The position numbers and the translations under genes are program-made. 64,000 bases of DNA. It comes from MPNP01 sp965215545 (GTDB lineage: Bacteria > Pseudomonadota > Alphaproteobacteria > Rhodobacterales > Rhodobacteraceae). Within the stretch, counting starts at the first letter, position 1; each line of letters begins with the position of its first letter. Positions 1 to 8,104 of the stretch are shown one piece after another. The stretch lies in the NCBI GenBank assembly GCA_965215545.1, contig OZ244066.1, positions 372,001 to 436,000 on the forward strand. The letters are read 5' to 3'. The notes beneath the pieces were generated by a model. That model was not told the DNA's origin. It was given only the letters and a program-made list of their open reading frames with translations, and searched no databases.

Positions 1-2
1 AA

Positions 3-881
3 CAGAATGCCCGACTGCTGGTTGATGGCAGGAATGCCCTCGGGGAGTGCTGCTTCGAGGATCCGCGTGACGGATGTCTCTGGTGGACCGACATCGAGGG
101 CAAGCAGGTCTTCCGCCTGGCCCATGAAAGGGAGTTGACCACCTACCCCCTGCCCGACCGGGCCTGCTTCCTTTTGCCCCGCGAGAATGAGGGGTTCATG
201 ATCGGTTTTCCCAAACGTGTGGTGCGGGCCAACCAGGACCTCACGGAATTCACGACAGTGTGCTCATTTGAAGAGGACCGGCCCCACAACCGCTGCAATG
301 ACGGCGATGTCAGTCCCGACGGCGGGATTGTCTTTGGCAGCTACAACGAGAGTGCTGATCCCGCCCACAAGGGGCCAACCGCGGCCTTCTATCATCTCTC
401 GACGACGGGCGATCTCACCCCGCTTCGTGCGGGGATCCGCACCAGCAACGGGACAGCATTCTCGACCGATGGCACGCGCATGTATCTCGCCGACACGCCG
501 GTCGGCACCATCTGGTGCCATGATATTGCCAGCGGCATCGCGGAACAGACCGAATTAAGCCCATTGGCCGGCAAGGACATCGCACCCGGACTGCCCGATG
601 GCGGAACCGTTGACAGCCAGGGCAACTACTGGAGTGCCCGGGTCTGGGGCCATTGTGTGGCCTGCATTTCGCCCGATGGAGACCTTGTGCAGACCATCGG
701 GGTGCCGACCCCGGGGCCGACCTGCGTGGCGCTGGGTGGCCAGGGCGCCAGGCGGCTCTATATCACCTCCCTGCGCAAGAGACGCCGCGCGGAGGATCCG
801 GAGCCGCCTGAGCATGCCGGTGGCCTGTATGTCGCCGATGTCGACATTGCCGGCCAACCCCAACGTCTGTGCCGGCTTTGA
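3..881 (+). CDS. SMP-30/gluconolactonase-family protein, 5' end cut by window
   Basis: A six-bladed beta-propeller sugar-lactone hydrolase of the SMP-30/gluconolactonase/LRE family, probably opening an aldonolactone in sugar catabolism. The frame is open from base 3 with no start codon, so the N-terminus lies outside the window. An internal TTG at 135 gives a shorter frame but would drop the conserved first blade. Family landmarks visible are LGEC followed by LWWTDIEGKQVFRL (metal-ligand Glu and first blade), RCNDGDVSPDG near the middle (Asn/Asp metal ligands), SNGTAFSTDG and LYVADVDI at the end. Exact substrate cannot be told from the sequence; L-arabinolactone or gluconolactone are likely. 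No partner genes are visible in the window. Confidence 0.85.
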   Translation, partial: QNARLLVDGRNALGECCFEDPRDGCLWWTDIEGKQVFRLAHERELTTYPLPDRACFLLPRENEGFMIGFPKRVVRANQDLTEFTTVCSFEEDRPHNRCNDGDVSPDGGIVFGSYNESADPAHKGPTAAFYHLSTTGDLTPLRAGIRTSNGTAFSTDGTRMYLADTPVGTIWCHDIASGIAEQTELSPLAGKDIAPGLPDGGTVDSQGNYWSARVWGHCVACISPDGDLVQTIGVPTPGPTCVALGGQGARRLYITSLRKRRRAEDPEPPEHAGGLYVADVDIAGQPQRLCRL

Positions 882-1025
882 TCGGCAAGGTCGCGGTGTC
901 CCTCGGGGCCTGCGATGATTGTATCTCGGCATGGCGGGAGAGCAGATTGAACCGCGGGCGGGATGGAGGTTTGCAAGTCTCCATCAAGGCAGCTCATCGC
1001 TGGCGGCGGTGTTTCGCCGTGGCCA

Positions 1026-1661
1026 TCAGACCGTAATCCTTATGCGGCTGCGTTTTCCAATGTCCTTGACCTCTTTGCGAAAACCGGAATCGGTTGCGCC
1101 ATCGCGAGTGTAAACAATCTTGAAATCGGAACTGCCGACGCGGTCGCCAAAAAAGAGATAAGATGTGGCCGGATCACATTGATTGGATGTCCATTCAAGG
1201 CCTTCAACGTTCGGGAACTGATGGTGTATGGCTTCGGCCCATTCAGCGGTTTCGGCGTAGAGCCTTGGCGAAGATGCAACAAGCTGGTTGCGTTTGATGC
1301 GCCAGGCCTTGAGATCGGGTTCGCGCAGCGAGACCAGTTTTAGATCACGGAGCACTTCAAGGCGGCCTTGCGCACTGTCGGTGATTTTCTTTTGCGGGAC
1401 CGTCTTGCGTCTCGCCCGGGCGACCACGTCATGAAAGATGGTCTCGAAGACCGCCGCCTCGAGGGATTCACCAGCATAGAGCGATGGCACACACGCCCCA
1501 CTGGTGTTGTGGATCGGTGCAAACCTCGTTGGATTTCCCTTGCAGGGATTGAACGCGTTTGCAGCATAAATGCTGTTATGAACGCGTTCAATGGGTGTCC
1601 CCTGTTTGAGCATCACATAATTGGGTGACGATATGGAGTCTGGCGGTTTGCGGATAGACAT
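1026..1661 (-). CDS. RES-domain toxin (NAD+-degrading)
   Basis: A 211-residue RES-family protein. Characterised members are toxins that deplete NAD+ by phosphorolysis or hydrolysis and stop growth unless bound by their Xre/MbcA-type antitoxin. Visible family features are an N-terminal RFAPIHNT segment (the Arg), YAGESLEAAVFET (the Glu, with helix) and a downstream Ser in the VASSPRLYAETAEW region, the three residues after which RES is named. The gene lies 11 bp downstream of the antitoxin gene and on the same strand, the usual order for RES-Xre systems. The ribosome site before the ATG is weak (AGGG), so translation probably follows from the antitoxin gene. The gene looks intact. Confidence 0.88.
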   Translation of the reverse strand: MSIRKPPDSISSPNYVMLKQGTPIERVHNSIYAANAFNPCKGNPTRFAPIHNTSGACVPSLYAGESLEAAVFETIFHDVVARARRKTVPQKKITDSAQGRLEVLRDLKLVSLREPDLKAWRIKRNQLVASSPRLYAETAEWAEAIHHQFPNVEGLEWTSNQCDPATSYLFFGDRVGSSDFKIVYTRDGATDSGFRKEVKDIGKRSRIRITV

Positions 1662-1672
1662 TGCCCTGTCGC

Positions 1673-2347
1673 CTAACCGATAGTGGGTTCAGCCAAGCGT
1701 TTGGCCGCCATGGCAACATCGTCGACTTGGTCGAGACACTCTTGGGGTGCTTCGCCATCAAGCCATCCATTGCCAGACTCGAACCAGAATGCGACTTGCC
1801 ACGCGGTGAACTCATCGCCAAGTTCGGCGAGGATTTTCCTGATCACCGGACGCGGCGAACCATCGACGAATTGAAATGCCGGATAAAGATCAATCGCACC
1901 TTTGCGCACGGCGAAGATTTTCCCTTCGCGTTTCCAGCGGGACGCTGGTTCGCTTTTGTTACGCGGTTTGAGCCCTGACTGGTCACGCACTTCTTGTGCG
2001 GTGAGCAGCTTGGTCTCTGCGAGGTATTCGGCCCGCATTTCTGCGTTTTCGATCTCAAGTTCGATATCGACCGGGTCGCGCGGCATGTCCTCGACAATCA
2101 TTTCGAGCAACCGCTCAATGTTTCGCTCGCTTCGGGCGGCGGCGTAATGGCTCGCCACAAGCCCGATTTGCGCGATCGCGCGGTCGATGACACGGGCAGT
2201 GACGGCACTTGCCGCTCCAACCAGCATCCATGTACCATTGGCCGTGTCAGCCGGTCCGAACGCAGCTTGAATCTTCCGGCGCAGCGGCGCCGGGAGCTTG
2301 GCGATCTCGGATTTGCTGAGTTCAATCTGCGACAATGCTTCTGTCAT
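1673..2347 (-). CDS. Xre/MbcA/ParS-type antitoxin of the RES system
   Basis: A 224-residue antitoxin. The C-terminal about 60 residues carry the toxin-binding domain (DUF2384 type), with the hallmark sequence WQVAFWFESGNGWLDG followed by a CLDQVDD helix. The N-terminal half is mostly helical and long for the family. I place the start at 2347 (MTEALSQIE) because GGAGG stands 7 nt upstream. The frame is open for 32 more codons upstream, but that extension would cover the AT-rich operator. It forms an operon with the RES toxin gene. Autorepression through the inverted repeat at 2366-2409 is inferred, as in most such pairs. Confidence 0.85.
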   Translation of the reverse strand: MTEALSQIELSKSEIAKLPAPLRRKIQAAFGPADTANGTWMLVGAASAVTARVIDRAIAQIGLVASHYAAARSERNIERLLEMIVEDMPRDPVDIELEIENAEMRAEYLAETKLLTAQEVRDQSGLKPRNKSEPASRWKREGKIFAVRKGAIDLYPAFQFVDGSPRPVIRKILAELGDEFTAWQVAFWFESGNGWLDGEAPQECLDQVDDVAMAAKRLAEPTIG

Positions 2348-2365
2348 ATCGGCCTCCACCCTTGG

Positions 2366-2409
2366 AACATGATATTCATGACAATATTTAATATAACCAA
2401 TATCATGTT
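2366..2409. promoter_or_regulatory. Inverted-repeat operator of the toxin-antitoxin operon
   Basis: Two perfect 11-bp arms, AACATGATATT (2366-2376) and AATATCATGTT (2399-2409), lie just upstream of the antitoxin start, 33 bp centre to centre (about three helical turns). The stretch is strongly AT-rich in a GC-rich setting and so also holds the likely promoter. Binding by the antitoxin is inferred from position and from how such operons are usually controlled. Confidence 0.65.
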
Positions 2410-2470
2410 TTAAATTCAAGTCTGGACTGTGGTCTGTTGACATTTGCCTGCCCTACAGTGCAAAAAAGGT

Positions 2471-2492
2471 GCAACTGTTCAGGTTCCTCCCG
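2471..2492 (+). repeat. IS66-like terminal motif, copy 1
   Basis: GCAACTGTTCAGGTTCCT... matches three other sites (4579-4601, and in opposite orientation 11346-11368 and 39981-40003). Copy 39981-40003 closes an IS66 transposase remnant. I therefore read the motif as a relic insertion-sequence end. Nothing resembling a transposase follows here. Confidence 0.4.
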
Positions 2493-2573
2493 ACCACCAC
2501 GCCCAGACCGCCGGCATTCCGTCTGATGTTGTGCGCTGCGTCGCCCATCCGTCCACCAACTAGTATACCATCG

Positions 2574-3751
2574 TCATTGAATTGATGGATACAGCGACGT
2601 CAGCTTGATCCGGGCATCCTCGGTCCGGAACCGCCAGCACACCGGTGTCCTGTCGGCATTGCGCCGGGCCTGCCAGGCCGCCACCTCCCGCACCAGCGTC
2701 GCCCGGTCGGGGATCCGACGATTGAGGCACTGGCGGGACAGGACATTGATCTCGATCTCCGCCATGTTCAGCCAGCTGCCGTGTTTCGGTGTGTGATGGA
2801 TCTCGAAGCGCTCGGCCAGGCGGCGGGCCTCGGCCGGCGGGAAGGTGTCGTAGAGTGTCGACAGGGTGTGGGTGTTGAGGTTGTCCATCACCAGCACGAT
2901 CGTCTTGTCGGGGAAATGGGTGTCGGCGAGGTCCCTGAGGACATGGGCAAAGTCCTGCCGGGTCCTGCGGTCCGTGACCTTGACATGCCGCCAGCCCGCC
3001 AGGGGTGCGGTCAGCATGAAGAGGTTGGCCGTGCCGTTGCGCTCGTATTCGAAGTCGTAGGCGGCGGGCTGGCCCGGGGCGGTGGGCAGGGGCGTGCGGG
3101 TCTCCCTGGTCTGCTGGCGGGAGGTCTCATCGAGGCAGACCAGCACTTCATCGCTGGCGAAGTCCCGACTGTAGGTTTCCAGCACATCCTCCATGGCACA
3201 GACGAAGTCGGCACTCGACTTGGGGGGAATGCACCAGCATTGGCTCAGCCAGGGCTTGAGACTGTTTTTTTGAGCGTCTTGTGGACGGTGGAGCGGGAGA
3301 TGGTGTCCACGACCTTGAGGGCCACCAGCCGGTCGGCCAGCAGCTGCAGCGTCCACTGGGCCTGGCCTGCGGGTGGCTGTGAACAAGCGAGCATGGTCAG
3401 CGTTGCCTCGCCCGCCCCATCCAGGCGACGCGCCTTGCGGTTGACCTGCACCTTGCGTTCAAGAGCGGCGTCGACGCCGTCCAGCACACACTGCTTGCGC
3501 ACCCGTTCTACCGTTGCCGTCCCGACACCGAGGACATCGGCAATGTCGGCATCCCTGCGACGCCCTCCCGTGCGGTCGGTGTCGGCCAGGAGGAGGATAT
3601 GGGCCCGCTTGCGGCGTTCCTTTGACCCCTTGCCGCTGTCGATGATCGCCTGGAGTTGGGTGCGCTCGTCGGTTGCCAGTGTCACCCTGTAGATCTTGCG
3701 GCCTGCTGTGACGGGTGGCGCCGCTTGGGTCGTCGTGTTGTCTGCTGTCAT
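2574..3751 (-). CDS. IS630-family transposase, expressed by -1 frameshift
   Basis: A DDE transposase in two overlapping frames. Frame A (3751 down to 3245) holds the N-terminal helix-turn-helix domain (DIADVLGVGTATVERVRK) and ends with a second HTH (TISRSTVHKTLKK). Frame B runs to 2574 and holds the catalytic core: LVCLDETS (first Asp), VLVMDNLNTH (second Asp) and HTPKHGSWLNMAEIE (Glu). The frames meet at a run of seven A residues on the coding strand (about 3265-3271), where a -1 slip turns AAA-AAA-ACA into AAA-AAC. This is the arrangement used by many IS630 elements to make the fused protein. Residues after the junction read KNSLKPWLSQ. The unfused frame A product would be a 168-residue DNA-binding protein. 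Confidence 0.88.
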
Positions 3752-3778
3752 GGGTCCCTGCCTTTGGTTGTCTGTCTG

Positions 3779-3812
3779 CCCCGATGGGCCGCCCCGCGGC
3801 GGCCCATCGGGG
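3779..3812. other. Perfect 15-bp hairpin upstream of the transposase
   Basis: CCCCGATGGGCCGCC (3779-3793), a 4-nt loop, and its exact complement (3798-3812). It lies inside the insertion sequence, between the transposase start and the right inverted repeat, so incoming transcripts from outside would carry it. A role in shielding the transposase gene from read-through is inferred. Nineteen bases of the arm and loop recur at 9710-9728. Confidence 0.6.
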
Positions 3813-3912
3813 CGACGTGTGCTTGATTGGGGCCGCGATTAGACGAGATCGTCACGGATTGGAAGCGTGCGGGCCATCAAATGGCATCAATTCGATGACG
3901 ACGGGATACTAG

Positions 3913-4578
3913 GACGGCCAGAGCCGCGATGTCAGGCAGCAGGCAGAGCCGACCGTTATCCCGCGTCAGGACCGATCGACGGATCGTGGATCACTGGCCA
4001 ACCCGGTGGCTACCCTGACGGCAGCCTTTGCGGAACGCGAGCGTCAACTCGGTCCTGACAGTGCGGGTCGCGGCACACCACCGCCCGTCAGGTCAATGAT
4101 CTTCCAGAGCCGACACCTCTTGTCGCGAGCACCCATTGCTGCGTCGACCCTGCCTGCGGCACGACAAACCGGTTCGCCTGTCCCGACGGGGTGCCGGCCC
4201 CAGTCCGGCCCCCGGCTGGCTGCCCTGGTCATCTCTTGGCGTGGCACCCTGCGGGTCCCAGTGCACAGGTGGCACCTGACACGGATCGACCGGATCGGCG
4301 CGCAACGGTCGCAGGGTACCATCCCGGACCTGGTCGCCCGGGCCAGTCAACGTTTCACCGGTTTCACTCTCCACAGCCGGGATGCGGGAGAGGGCCGGCG
4401 TTGCCGGTCTCGACCCCCGGCGGTTGGTCTCCACCAGTCCGGACCCGCGCTGTGTGCTGCGCATATCCTGCGGGACTGCCGGGACCGCGTCGACGTCGAT
4501 CCCGGGGCAGACAGGATTACCCGCCTCGAGGAACGGATGAAGACGATGCAGGCGGAGAGGAGAATGATGCCATGGAAT
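3913..4578. other. No recognisable gene
   Basis: Open frames on both strands here (for example 4006-4605 plus and 4093-4602 minus) are Arg/Pro/Gly-rich translations without a ribosome site or any family resemblance. I treat the stretch as non-coding, probably decayed mobile DNA between the insertion sequence and the bufferin operon. Confidence 0.5.
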
Positions 4579-4601
4579 GGAACTGTTCCGGTTCCTGAAC
4601 A
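4579..4601 (+). repeat. IS66-like terminal motif, copy 2
   Basis: GGAACTGTTCCGGTTCCTGAA..., similar to the motifs at 2471, 11346 and 39981. It is in the same orientation as copy 1. Confidence 0.35.
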
Positions 4602-4629
4602 TTAAATCTTCTTGATTCCAGGGCTGAAT

Positions 4630-4658
4630 CCTTGCACCCTGGCAGGTCCGGTGTAAGG
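4630..4658 (+). promoter_or_regulatory. Dyad upstream of bufA, possible metal-regulator site
   Basis: CCTTGCACC, 11 bp, GGTGTAAGG: arms agree at 8 of 9 positions. It lies 44-72 bp before the bufA start. Spacing and sequence recall MerR-type operators, which sit between the promoter elements. No MerR gene is in the window, so the regulator is unknown. Confidence 0.35.
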
Positions 4659-4701
4659 GCCGGCAACATGTTTGTTGTGGTCCATAGGAAGGAGAGATGA
4701 C

Positions 4702-4992
4702 ATGAACAAGACATTGCTTTCAGCATCCATCGCCGGTGCGTTTGCTGCGGCGTTTGCTGCCCAGAGTCTGCCGGCTTCAGCAGCCGAGGAGGAAAAGTGC
4801 TACGGAATTTCCCTCGCCGGTGAAAACGATTGTGCCGCGGGTGAGGGAACGAGTTGTGCCGGGACATCAACAGTCGACTATCAAGGCAATGCCTGGACGC
4901 TGGTGGCCAAGGGAACCTGTGAAGGCATGATGGTGGAAGGGGACCGCATGGGCTCCCTCGAACCGCTGGATCGGGATCTTCCCACCGGCTGA
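4702..4992 (+). CDS. bufA: Bufferin precursor peptide (DUF2282)
   Basis: A 96-residue exported metallophore precursor of the DUF2282/bufferin family, known elsewhere as gigP or bufA. Bufferins are ribosomal peptides whose cysteines are modified by a multinuclear iron enzyme and which then bind copper or related metals in the periplasm. Residues 1-28 are a signal peptide (MNKTLLSASIAGAFAAAFAAQ..., cleavage near ASA-A). The mature part holds four cysteines (33, 44, 52, 73) in the family pattern EKCYG, NDCA, TSCAGTS and GTCE. I chose the ATG at 4702 because AGGAAGGAGAG precedes it by 5-6 nt; the frame is open upstream. It is the first gene of bufA-bufB-bufC-doxX. A perfect hairpin follows it and may set its level above the enzymes. 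Confidence 0.9.
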   Translation: MNKTLLSASIAGAFAAAFAAQSLPASAAEEEKCYGISLAGENDCAAGEGTSCAGTSTVDYQGNAWTLVAKGTCEGMMVEGDRMGSLEPLDRDLPTG

Positions 4993-5001
4993 ACCAATTG
5001 C

Positions 5002-5029
5002 GTGACATGCCGCTCTTGCGGCATGTCAC
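5002..5029 (+). other. Perfect hairpin between bufA and bufB
   Basis: GTGACATGCCGC, loop TCTT, GCGGCATGTCAC: a 12-bp perfect stem starting 10 bp after the bufA stop. No U-run follows, so it is not a classical intrinsic terminator. It may protect the bufA message end or cause partial attenuation, giving more precursor than enzyme. It also argues against translation starting at the GTG that begins the stem. Confidence 0.7.
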
Positions 5030-5046
5030 TGCCCCCGACACGCACC

Positions 5047-5901
5047 ATGCCCCATACCGAGCTCCCCACCGCCCCTGGCGTTGGGTACAAGGCCCAGCAC
5101 TTCAGGGATATCCTGGAGAGTCCCGGTACCGTCAAATGGCTGGAGATCCACGCCGAGAACTACATGGGAGCTGGCGGTCGACCACTGGCCCAGTTGCGGC
5201 GCCTGCGCGAGGACTTCCCGATATCGTGCCATGGTGTCGGCCTGTCGATCGGTGGCGAGGAGCCACTGGACAGAGAGCACCTGGCCCGCCTGAAGGCCCT
5301 GAATGCCTGGCTCGAACCCGCCATGTTCTCCGAACACCTGGCCTGGTCGACCCATGCCGGACATTATTACAACGACCTGTTGCCCCTGCCTTACACCGAG
5401 GACACGGTGGTGCGGGTCAGCGACCACATCGATGAGGTTCAGGACACGCTGGGTTGCCAGATGCTGCTTGAGAATCCGTCCAATTATCTGGAATTTGCCA
5501 CCAGCACCCTCAGCGAGGCCGAGTTCATCCGGGAGGTCGCCAAGCGGACAGGATGCGGCCTGCTCTTTGATGTGAACAACATCCATGTCTCGGATGTCAA
5601 CGTCAACCGGGATGCCGCGGCGTACATCAATGCCTTCCCGATGGAGCGGGTCCAGGAAATCCATCTCGGCGGCCATGACGAGGATGAGGATGCAGATGGC
5701 CGGCCCCTGCTCATCGATGATCATGCCAGCGCCGTGCGTGATCCGGTCTGGGACCTCTACCAGATGACCCTCGAACGGACAGGTCCTCTCCCAACCCTGA
5801 TTGAATGGGACGATGAGATTCCGTCCTGGGAGGTTCTGGAAGGCGAAGCGGACAAGGCCTGGCAGTTCCTGAATCGTGAGGTCACGGCCAGTGCCGCATG
5901 A
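5047..5901 (+). CDS. bufB: Bufferin-modifying multinuclear iron oxidase (DUF692/MNIO)
   Basis: A TIM-barrel multinuclear non-heme iron-dependent oxidative enzyme, 284 residues. The family rewrites cysteines of the bufferin precursor into sulfur heterocycles such as thiooxazoles. Metal-ligand and barrel motifs visible are QHFRDIL near residue 18, EIHAENYMG, SCHGVGLSIGG, SEHLAWS, LLENPSNYL, LLFDVNNIHVS, EIHLGGHDE and LIEWDDEIP. The frame also offers a GTG at 5002, but that codon opens the hairpin stem and adds a Cys-containing extension not typical of the family, so I start at the ATG at 5047. The gene overlaps bufC by 4 bp (ATGA), so the two are translationally coupled. Confidence 0.9.
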   Translation: MPHTELPTAPGVGYKAQHFRDILESPGTVKWLEIHAENYMGAGGRPLAQLRRLREDFPISCHGVGLSIGGEEPLDREHLARLKALNAWLEPAMFSEHLAWSTHAGHYYNDLLPLPYTEDTVVRVSDHIDEVQDTLGCQMLLENPSNYLEFATSTLSEAEFIREVAKRTGCGLLFDVNNIHVSDVNVNRDAAAYINAFPMERVQEIHLGGHDEDEDADGRPLLIDDHASAVRDPVWDLYQMTLERTGPLPTLIEWDDEIPSWEVLEGEADKAWQFLNREVTASAA

Positions 5902-6650
5902 CAGACCTGGCGCCTGAATTCATCGCGGCGGTTCTCGATCCCCACCAACCGGTCCCGGCCCCCATCGCCAGCGCAAGCCCGGCGGCGGACTCGCGCTTTG
6001 CCGTCTATCGCAACAATGTCATTGCCAGTCTGAGCAAGGCCCTGCAGACTGACTACCCCGTGATCAACACCCTGGTGGGGGCGGAGTTCTTCCAGGCCAT
6101 GGCCGGGGAGTTCGTACGCAACCATCCTCCCCGGACCCCGATGATGATGGATTTTGCCAGCGAGTTCCCCGAATTCCTCGAATCATTTGAACCGGTTGCC
6201 ACCCTCCCCTATCTCGCCGATGTCAGCCGGATCGAAAATGCCCTGCGGCAATCCTATCATGCCGCCGACAGCACCGGGTTGACACCGGACGATCTCAGCG
6301 CCCTCGCCCCTGCAGACCTGGCTGATGCCCATGTTGAACTGGCCCCATCCTTTCGTCTGCTCACCTCGCCCTGGCCCGTCTTCAGTCTCTGGGATGATAC
6401 CACCCGGGGGCTTCGCCGCGACCCACCCAAGACCGGTCAGGCCGTCGCCATCACCCGCAAGGTCCATGATCCACTGCCGCGTCTGCTGGTTGGAGGTGAG
6501 TGGGCATTTCTTGCCAGTCTGATGCGCGGCACGTCGCTGGGCATGGCATTGTCGGCGGCGGTGGTGGTGCAACCCGACTATACCCTTGAACACACACTTG
6601 TCTGGCTGCTTGACAGCGGCGCCATCACCCGCATAAGTCGGCGCCCGTAG
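5898..6650 (+). CDS. bufC: Bufferin maturation partner (DUF2063)
   Basis: A 250-residue DUF2063-family protein. These partners of MNIO enzymes have an N-terminal DNA-binding-like fold that acts as recognition element for the precursor and a C-terminal domain of winged-helix type. Visible features are the N-terminal FRVYRNN-like segment (SRFAVYRNNVIASLSKALQTDYPV), LVGAEFFQAMAGEFV and FLESFEPVATLPYLADVSRIENALRQSYHA, the family signature. The ATG overlaps the bufB stop. The C-terminal half (from about residue 130) is the more variable region. Confidence 0.88.
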   Translation: MTDLAPEFIAAVLDPHQPVPAPIASASPAADSRFAVYRNNVIASLSKALQTDYPVINTLVGAEFFQAMAGEFVRNHPPRTPMMMDFASEFPEFLESFEPVATLPYLADVSRIENALRQSYHAADSTGLTPDDLSALAPADLADAHVELAPSFRLLTSPWPVFSLWDDTTRGLRRDPPKTGQAVAITRKVHDPLPRLLVGGEWAFLASLMRGTSLGMALSAAVVVQPDYTLEHTLVWLLDSGAITRISRRP

Positions 6651-6702
6651 TGGTGGGTCCCGACCAGACTGCTGCAACCCGGATCATGTGGAGGACAGGT
6701 CA

Positions 6703-7284
6703 ATGAATCCCATCACGTTTCTCGTCAAGCTTGCCGCGTGGTATGACTGCGGCGTTGCTCTGGTCAAGCGGGTTGCGGAGCCCTGGCTCATTCCGACCCT
6801 TGCCCGCCTGGTCTTTGTCGGGGTGCTGTTCACCTATTTCTGGAACTCGGCCACCACGAAGGTCGGGGACGGGCTCGCCGGTCTCTTCAACCTGTCCACC
6901 GGGGCCTATGTCCAGATCTTTCCCCTGGTCATGGAGCGTCTCAGCTACGACGTCACCCGGCTGGGGTTCCATTACAAGATCATCGCCGTGCTCGGCACAT
7001 GGGCTGAGTTTGTACTCCCGGTTCTCATCCTGGTGGGGCTTTTCACGCGCCTTGCCGCCTGCGGCATGATCGGCTTCGTCCTCGTCCAGTCCCTTGTCGA
7101 TGTCTTTGGCCACCATGTTTCAGACGCAACCATCGGCGCCTGGTTTGACGCGGCCTCCAATGCCGCGATTCTCGACCAGCGCGCATTCTGGATCCTGCTT
7201 CTGATCATCCTCATCATCCGGGGCGCCGGACCCCTGTCGCTTGACGCCTGGTTCCAGTTCATTCTCAAACCCAACCGGTCCTGA
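6703..7284 (+). CDS. DoxX-family membrane protein of the bufferin operon
   Basis: A 193-residue inner-membrane protein of the DoxX family, equivalent to gigT or bufD in other bufferin operons. Four hydrophobic segments can be seen: LARLVFVGVLFTYFW, IIAVLGTWAEFVLPVLILVG, AACGMIGFVLVQSLVDVF and RAFWILLLIILIIRG. Its role there is not established; redox chemistry or electron supply at the membrane has been suggested. Start chosen at 6703 because GGAGG stands 8 nt upstream. A GTG at 6688 is in frame but overlaps that ribosome site. It lies 52 bp after bufC and ends the operon. Confidence 0.85.
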   Translation: MNPITFLVKLAAWYDCGVALVKRVAEPWLIPTLARLVFVGVLFTYFWNSATTKVGDGLAGLFNLSTGAYVQIFPLVMERLSYDVTRLGFHYKIIAVLGTWAEFVLPVLILVGLFTRLAACGMIGFVLVQSLVDVFGHHVSDATIGAWFDAASNAAILDQRAFWILLLIILIIRGAGPLSLDAWFQFILKPNRS

Positions 7285-8104
7285 GTCCGGGGGGCGATCC
7301 GGCCTCCCGCATCCCCGGATCCGGCTGACGTGCTGCGGGACGGGTCCTGGCGTTCCTCAACCAGGGCACGAAGTGTGCCGCAGGAATGGCACCCGGTTCC
7401 AGCATGGCAATCGTTTGATCGGATCGTGGGCCTCCTGACATTGGCACCGCGCCCTCGAGCTGAGTGCCGGGAGACGATTCCGCAGCTGTCATCCGTCCCG
7501 AGGGAGAGGGCCAGCGCGGTCTTGTCGTGAACTGGCCCACTACCGACCCATCCGCAGCTGTCCCGAAAGGGGTCAGCGCAAGCCGTCAGAACCCGATTGA
7601 GGAATCAATCTGTTCCGGAGAGGTGTTGTCCGATCCGGCAGGACACCGTCCGGGGATACTGGAACCGCTTGGCATGACCGCAGGCCAGCAGCCGCGCGGC
7701 AACAACCGGCAACCCGTCTCCGGAGTGGTGCGGATGGGTCCCATGTCGCCCCTCTCATGAAGACCCACATGGCAAGTCCTGCGTCAGTCCATCGCAAATC
7801 GCCATCCTGGTGGCCGTGCAGAGTCTGCCCGGGGGGACCATCGCGCCACAGAGCGCGTTCAACGCCGCGCCAACCGCTTGTCCGGTGCGGCCGGCGGTCC
7901 CGTGACCCCAAGACCCCGTTCAGTGGATGATCATGGTCTCTGTGTTGGGATGGACCCCGAAAGTGAGGTCTGGTGGTGCCCAACCCGCGACTATCAGCGC
8001 GATCCACCGTCGCAGCTGCCGGCATCCCGACCCGGTCATGGAGTTGTGAGGAGTCACATGATGCCATGGTACACAAAGAGAGCCGGTCAATCCATATCAG
8101 CGTG
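7285..8104. other. No recognisable gene
   Basis: About 0.8 kb after the bufferin operon. Frames such as 7573-8115 (minus) lack a ribosome site and family resemblance. A GC-rich dyad just after the doxX stop (about 7289-7325) could end transcription, but has no U-run. Confidence 0.45.

Larger units (their letters stand above)
2563..3909 (-). mobile_element. Complete IS630-family insertion sequence
   Basis: About 1.35 kb, bounded by imperfect inverted repeats. The left end starts GTATACCATCGTCATTGAAT, and the right end read inward starts GTATCCCGTCGTCATCGAAT (22 of the first 25 bases agree). Each end is flanked by TA inside a CTAG tetranucleotide (2560-2563 and 3909-3912), the target duplication and site preference known for IS630. 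It encodes one frameshifted transposase (2574-3751) whose stop codon lies inside the left inverted repeat. A strong hairpin sits between the transposase start and the right end. Both ends and the transposase look intact, so the copy may still move. Confidence 0.85.

Noticed and set aside
4006..4605. 199-codon plus-strand and 169-codon minus-strand frames before bufA
   Set aside because: Compositional frames without ribosome site, overlapping each other and showing no coding-type sequence.
5002..5046. GTG at 5002 as the start of bufB
   Set aside because: It is the first codon of a perfect hairpin stem and adds residues unlike the family N-terminus; the ATG at 5047 fits better.
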